Positions 7,163 to 7,957 of a DNA stretch of 7,957 nucleotides are shown piece by piece. How positions within the stretch are numbered: position 1 is the stretch's first letter; every line of letters starts with the position of its first letter. This DNA is from RGIG4097 sp964367645 (GTDB taxonomy: Bacteria; Bacillota; Clostridia; Christensenellales; CAG-917): contig CAYIYN010000066.1 of NCBI GenBank assembly GCA_964367645.1, forward strand, positions 1-7,957. The letters are read 5' to 3'. Under the pieces are notes generated by a model that saw nothing but the letters and a program-made list of their open reading frames with translations, did no database searches and was not told the DNA's origin. Position numbers and translations under genes: made by a program.

Positions 7163-7957
7163 TTATTTCTTTTTCTTGAAAGTGGTATTCTTCTTGGAAT
7201 ATTTGTACACGGGGGCGGTTTTGGCATTTTCTTTCTTTTGCGCAACCGGTCTAACTTCTCCGTCTTCTTCCACGACAAAGTCGGATTTGGCGGCACCCTT
7301 ATAAACGGTTTGCTCTTCCTCTTCGTCGCTGTTCAAATGTTCGTAAGAGATAACGGCTTTATCGGCGCGCTTAGCCTTGATTTTGTCAAACGCGTAGCTA
7401 AGTCTGCACCACATAGGCGTTGCCATAAACACCGATGAATACAAGCCTGCAATAAGACCCAGAATGATAGGCACGCAGAACTCTCTTATCGTGCCGCTTC
7501 CAAATATCGCAAGGAAGATGACGGTGACCATTGTCGTCAGCGTTGTAAAGATGGAACGACGCAAGTTGACTTTTATTGCCGTATCGCCTATTTGCTCGTA
7601 GTTAACACCCTTTTGACCTTTTAACGGTCTCATTTGTTCACGGCAGTGGTCAAAAATGATAATCGTGTTGTTGATAGAGTACGCAATTATCGTTATCACA
7701 GCAGCAACGAAAGAAGTGTTTATCTGTATTCGACAGATGACAGTCAAACAGAACATCAAAATGACGTCGTGCAACAGCGCTAGCACTGCCGCAACCCCGC
7801 TTGCCAAAGTAAATCTGAATATGACGTATATCAATATCAAGACCACAGAAACCGCAACCGCGATACCTGCCTTTGAAAGCAAGTCTTGTGCGGCTGTTGC
7901 GCCGATTGATTCATAGGTGATAAAGTGAGTGTCCGAATTGGGATTATCAGGATATAT
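7163..7957 (-). CDS. secF: Protein translocase subunit SecF (or SecF half of SecDF), N-terminus cut by window edge
   Basis: The frame is open from the TAA at 7165-7163 to the right edge, giving 264 visible residues; the TTG at 7882 is internal, because clear SecF sequence (YESIGATAAQDLL) continues upstream of it. SecF is an RND-family membrane protein that works with SecD and SecYEG, using the ion gradient to aid late steps of export. Visible are the end of the extracytoplasmic domain and five hydrophobic segments (about 29-48, 54-75, 82-102, 139-155, 158-178), corresponding to TM2-TM6 of a six-helix SecF. Family motifs include LALLHDV and SINNTIIIFD (94-103), the counterpart of the usual SVNDTVVVFD, so the usual Asp is Asn97 here. 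Arg134 in NLRRSIFTT matches the conserved Arg of the next helix. A charged cytosolic tail of about 75 residues follows, with DEEEE and a final KKKK. Whether secD is a separate gene or fused cannot be seen. Confidence 0.93.
   Translation of the reverse strand: MYPDNPNSDTHFITYESIGATAAQDLLSKAGIAVAVSVVLILIYVIFRFTLASGVAAVLALLHDVILMFCLTVICRIQINTSFVAAVITIIAYSINNTIIIFDHCREQMRPLKGQKGVNYEQIGDTAIKVNLRRSIFTTLTTMVTVIFLAIFGSGTIREFCVPIILGLIAGLYSSVFMATPMWCRLSYAFDKIKAKRADKAVISYEHLNSDEEEEQTVYKGAAKSDFVVEEDGEVRPVAQKKENAKTAPVYKYSKKNTTFKKKK

Noticed and set aside
7163..7882. secF as a complete gene starting at TTG 7882
   Set aside because: The frame continues without a stop to the window edge and the upstream residues (YESIGATAAQ) match the end of the SecF extracytoplasmic domain, so the true start lies outside the window.
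1..7957. A novel defence, mobile or biosynthetic system
   Set aside because: Every gene belongs to a well-known housekeeping family in a largely conserved order; I saw no direct-repeat array, inverted terminal repeats, integrase, transposase or unexplained long gap.

Overview
This 8 kb window is a compact run of housekeeping genes, all on the minus strand, from what looks like a Firmicutes (Bacillota) genome, most probably a clostridial lineage. The evidence is gene content and order: secF, recJ, a bifunctional (p)ppGpp synthetase/hydrolase gene (relA), a small metallo-beta-lactamase-fold hydrolase gene, hemZ, then rpsO and pnp. The stretch from secF to hemZ matches the classical clostridial/bacillar relA neighbourhood. 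Genus cannot be read from the window. The DNA leans AT-rich, with strong AGGAGGT/AGAAGGAG-type ribosome-binding sites on rpsO and pnp.

Layout in the direction of transcription (right to left). At the right edge is the 3' part of secF (7163-7957, open to the edge), followed by a 77-nt gap with a strong hairpin (7123-7149). A tightly packed cluster follows: recJ (4809-7085), relA (2672-4807), MBL hydrolase (2058-2675) and hemZ (670-2061). Within it the genes are 1 nt apart or share ATGA start/stop overlaps, so it reads as one translationally coupled operon. A 210-nt gap (460-669) carries a good sigma-A-type promoter (547-575) and a roughly 80-nt leader for rpsO (196-459). A Rho-independent terminator (163-189) lies just after the rpsO stop. 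A GNRA-loop hairpin (144-165) follows it, and then the first 30 codons of pnp run off the left edge.

Functionally the window joins protein export (SecF), DNA repair (RecJ), the stringent response (Rel), a metabolite-hydrolase-like MBL protein, a radical-SAM porphyrin enzyme (HemZ), ribosome assembly (S15) and RNA turnover (PNPase). The rpsO-pnp pair is a classical co-regulated unit, and the terminator plus hairpin between the genes suggests attenuation and RNA processing.

I found no mobile element, CRISPR array, defence system, tRNA or rRNA, and no previously undescribed system. The points most worth a second look are: an Asn in SecF at the position usually held by a conserved transmembrane Asp linked to proton coupling; a possible Shine-Dalgarno-sequestering leader on rpsO; the terminator/hairpin arrangement before pnp; and the absence of apt and dtd from the relA cluster.
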